A DNA stretch of 64,000 nucleotides from Bacillota bacterium (lineage in GTDB: Bacteria; Bacillota; Clostridia; Lachnospirales; Lachnospiraceae). The stretch covers positions 62,001-126,000 of the forward strand of contig JAEZKL010000017.1 of assembly GCA_023415475.1 (NCBI GenBank). The letters run 5' to 3'. Below the pieces are notes generated by a model. That model saw only the letters and a program-made list of their open reading frames with translations. It searched no databases and was not told where the DNA came from. A program made the translations under genes and the position numbers. Positions 63,729 to 64,000 of this stretch are shown piece by piece. The first letter of the stretch is position 1. Every line of letters begins with the position of its first letter.

Positions 63729-63757
63729 TTGCAGTTTAAAACTATAAACAGTATAAT
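63729..63757 (+). promoter_or_regulatory. Sigma-A promoter for the last gene
   Basis: TTGCAG (63729-63734), 17-bp spacer, TATAAT (63752-63757), about 72 nt before the ATG at 63829. Confidence 0.65.
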
Positions 63758-63828
63758 TATCATAATATTTACTGGAATTAAATGGTACCTTTAAAATCAC
63801 AATCTTAAGGTCTGAAAGGCGAGTTTAA

Positions 63829-64000
63829 ATGGAGAAATACGGGAAAATATTAAAAAAGTATCTTTTTATGATGGTAATCCTTATTATATTCGCAGCTCAA
63901 AGTAGGGTTGCTTATGCAGGAGATGGGGATTTTATCATTACGGAAGAAGGAATTTTATCTAAATATATCGGAAATGATACCAGTGTTTCAGTTCCGGACA
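63829..64000 (+). CDS. Secreted protein, probable leucine-rich-repeat type (5' end only)
   Basis: 57 codons are visible before the window edge. A Sec signal peptide (MEKYGKILKKYLFMMVILII..., cleavage near VAYAGD) is followed by GDFIITEEGILSKYIGNDTSVSVPD. This is the usual opening of BspA-type (LRR_5) secreted repeat proteins of Lachnospiraceae, in which xxLxKYxGxxxxVxIPD precedes the repeats. The AAAGGCGAG site lies before the ATG. The assignment rests on this short stretch only. Confidence 0.65.
   Translation, partial: MEKYGKILKKYLFMMVILIIFAAQSRVAYAGDGDFIITEEGILSKYIGNDTSVSVPD

Larger units (their letters stand above)
63404..63828. other. 425-bp noncoding gap after tRNA-Leu(CAG)
   Basis: Holds the tRNA terminator (63475-63511) and the promoter of the next gene (63729-63757). 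The middle (about 63530-63720) shows nothing I can assign on either strand. Confidence 0.65.

Overview
The window reads as a spore-forming anaerobic Firmicute, most likely a Lachnospiraceae/Clostridium phytofermentans-like saprophyte. The grounds are moderate to low GC, strong GGAGG ribosome sites on nearly every gene, carbohydrate ABC importers without their own ATPase, YesM/YesN-type two-component systems, PadR/HAAS modules and a CotH-family protein. No ribosomal or marker gene is present, so the genus is an inference.

Region 1 (1-20.7 kb) is chromosomal housekeeping and cell-envelope material. It holds a CotH-kinase lipoprotein cut by the window edge, a secreted serine beta-lactamase-fold enzyme, a PadR-HAAS-DUF4097 operon, a DUF2935 protein and an NfeD/flotillin pair. 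It continues with a DUF368 (polyprenyl-phosphate translocase family) protein, a TPR-GGDEF cyclase overlapping a CapA-like protein, a giant six-cupredoxin MnxG-like multicopper oxidase, and a secreted 5'-nucleotidase.

Region 2 (20.9-35.5 kb) is visibly more AT-rich. It is a sugar-use cluster: solute-binding protein plus two permeases, YesM/YesN regulators, a GH42 beta-galactosidase-family enzyme, RpiB, a ROK kinase and an AlsE-like epimerase. Together the last three would carry allose through allulose-6-phosphate to fructose-6-phosphate. A divergent AraC regulator and an isomerase/dehydrogenase pair follow.

Region 3 (35.6-55.3 kb) is an alpha-mannan utilisation island: ROK fructokinase, a second YesN/YesM pair, a second ABC importer, a GH38 alpha-mannosidase, a secreted GH76 endo-mannanase with a betagamma-crystallin module, a GH125 exo-mannosidase, and a 1311-residue GH38-like enzyme with FN3 and discoidin-like modules. 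The island lies between a 25-bp direct repeat of a tRNA-Leu 3' end (35802-35826 and 55204-55228), the signature of an element integrated in a tRNA gene. The right copy is the 3' end of an intact tRNA-Leu(AAG).

Region 4 (55.5-64 kb) returns to higher GC. It holds an FAD/Rieske oxidoreductase, a response regulator/kinase pair with an ABC ATPase and FtsX-type permease, tRNA-Asn, a 59-residue Cys-rich protein, tRNA-Leu(CAG), and the start of a secreted, probably leucine-rich-repeat protein.

The mannan genes fit one pathway: GH76 cuts the alpha-1,6 backbone outside, the importer brings in oligosaccharides, cytoplasmic GH125 and GH38 enzymes trim them to mannose, and the ROK kinase may phosphorylate a released sugar. 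TTTATCCA direct repeats next to the importer promoter, with a similar site before GH76, are candidate operators for the local regulator.
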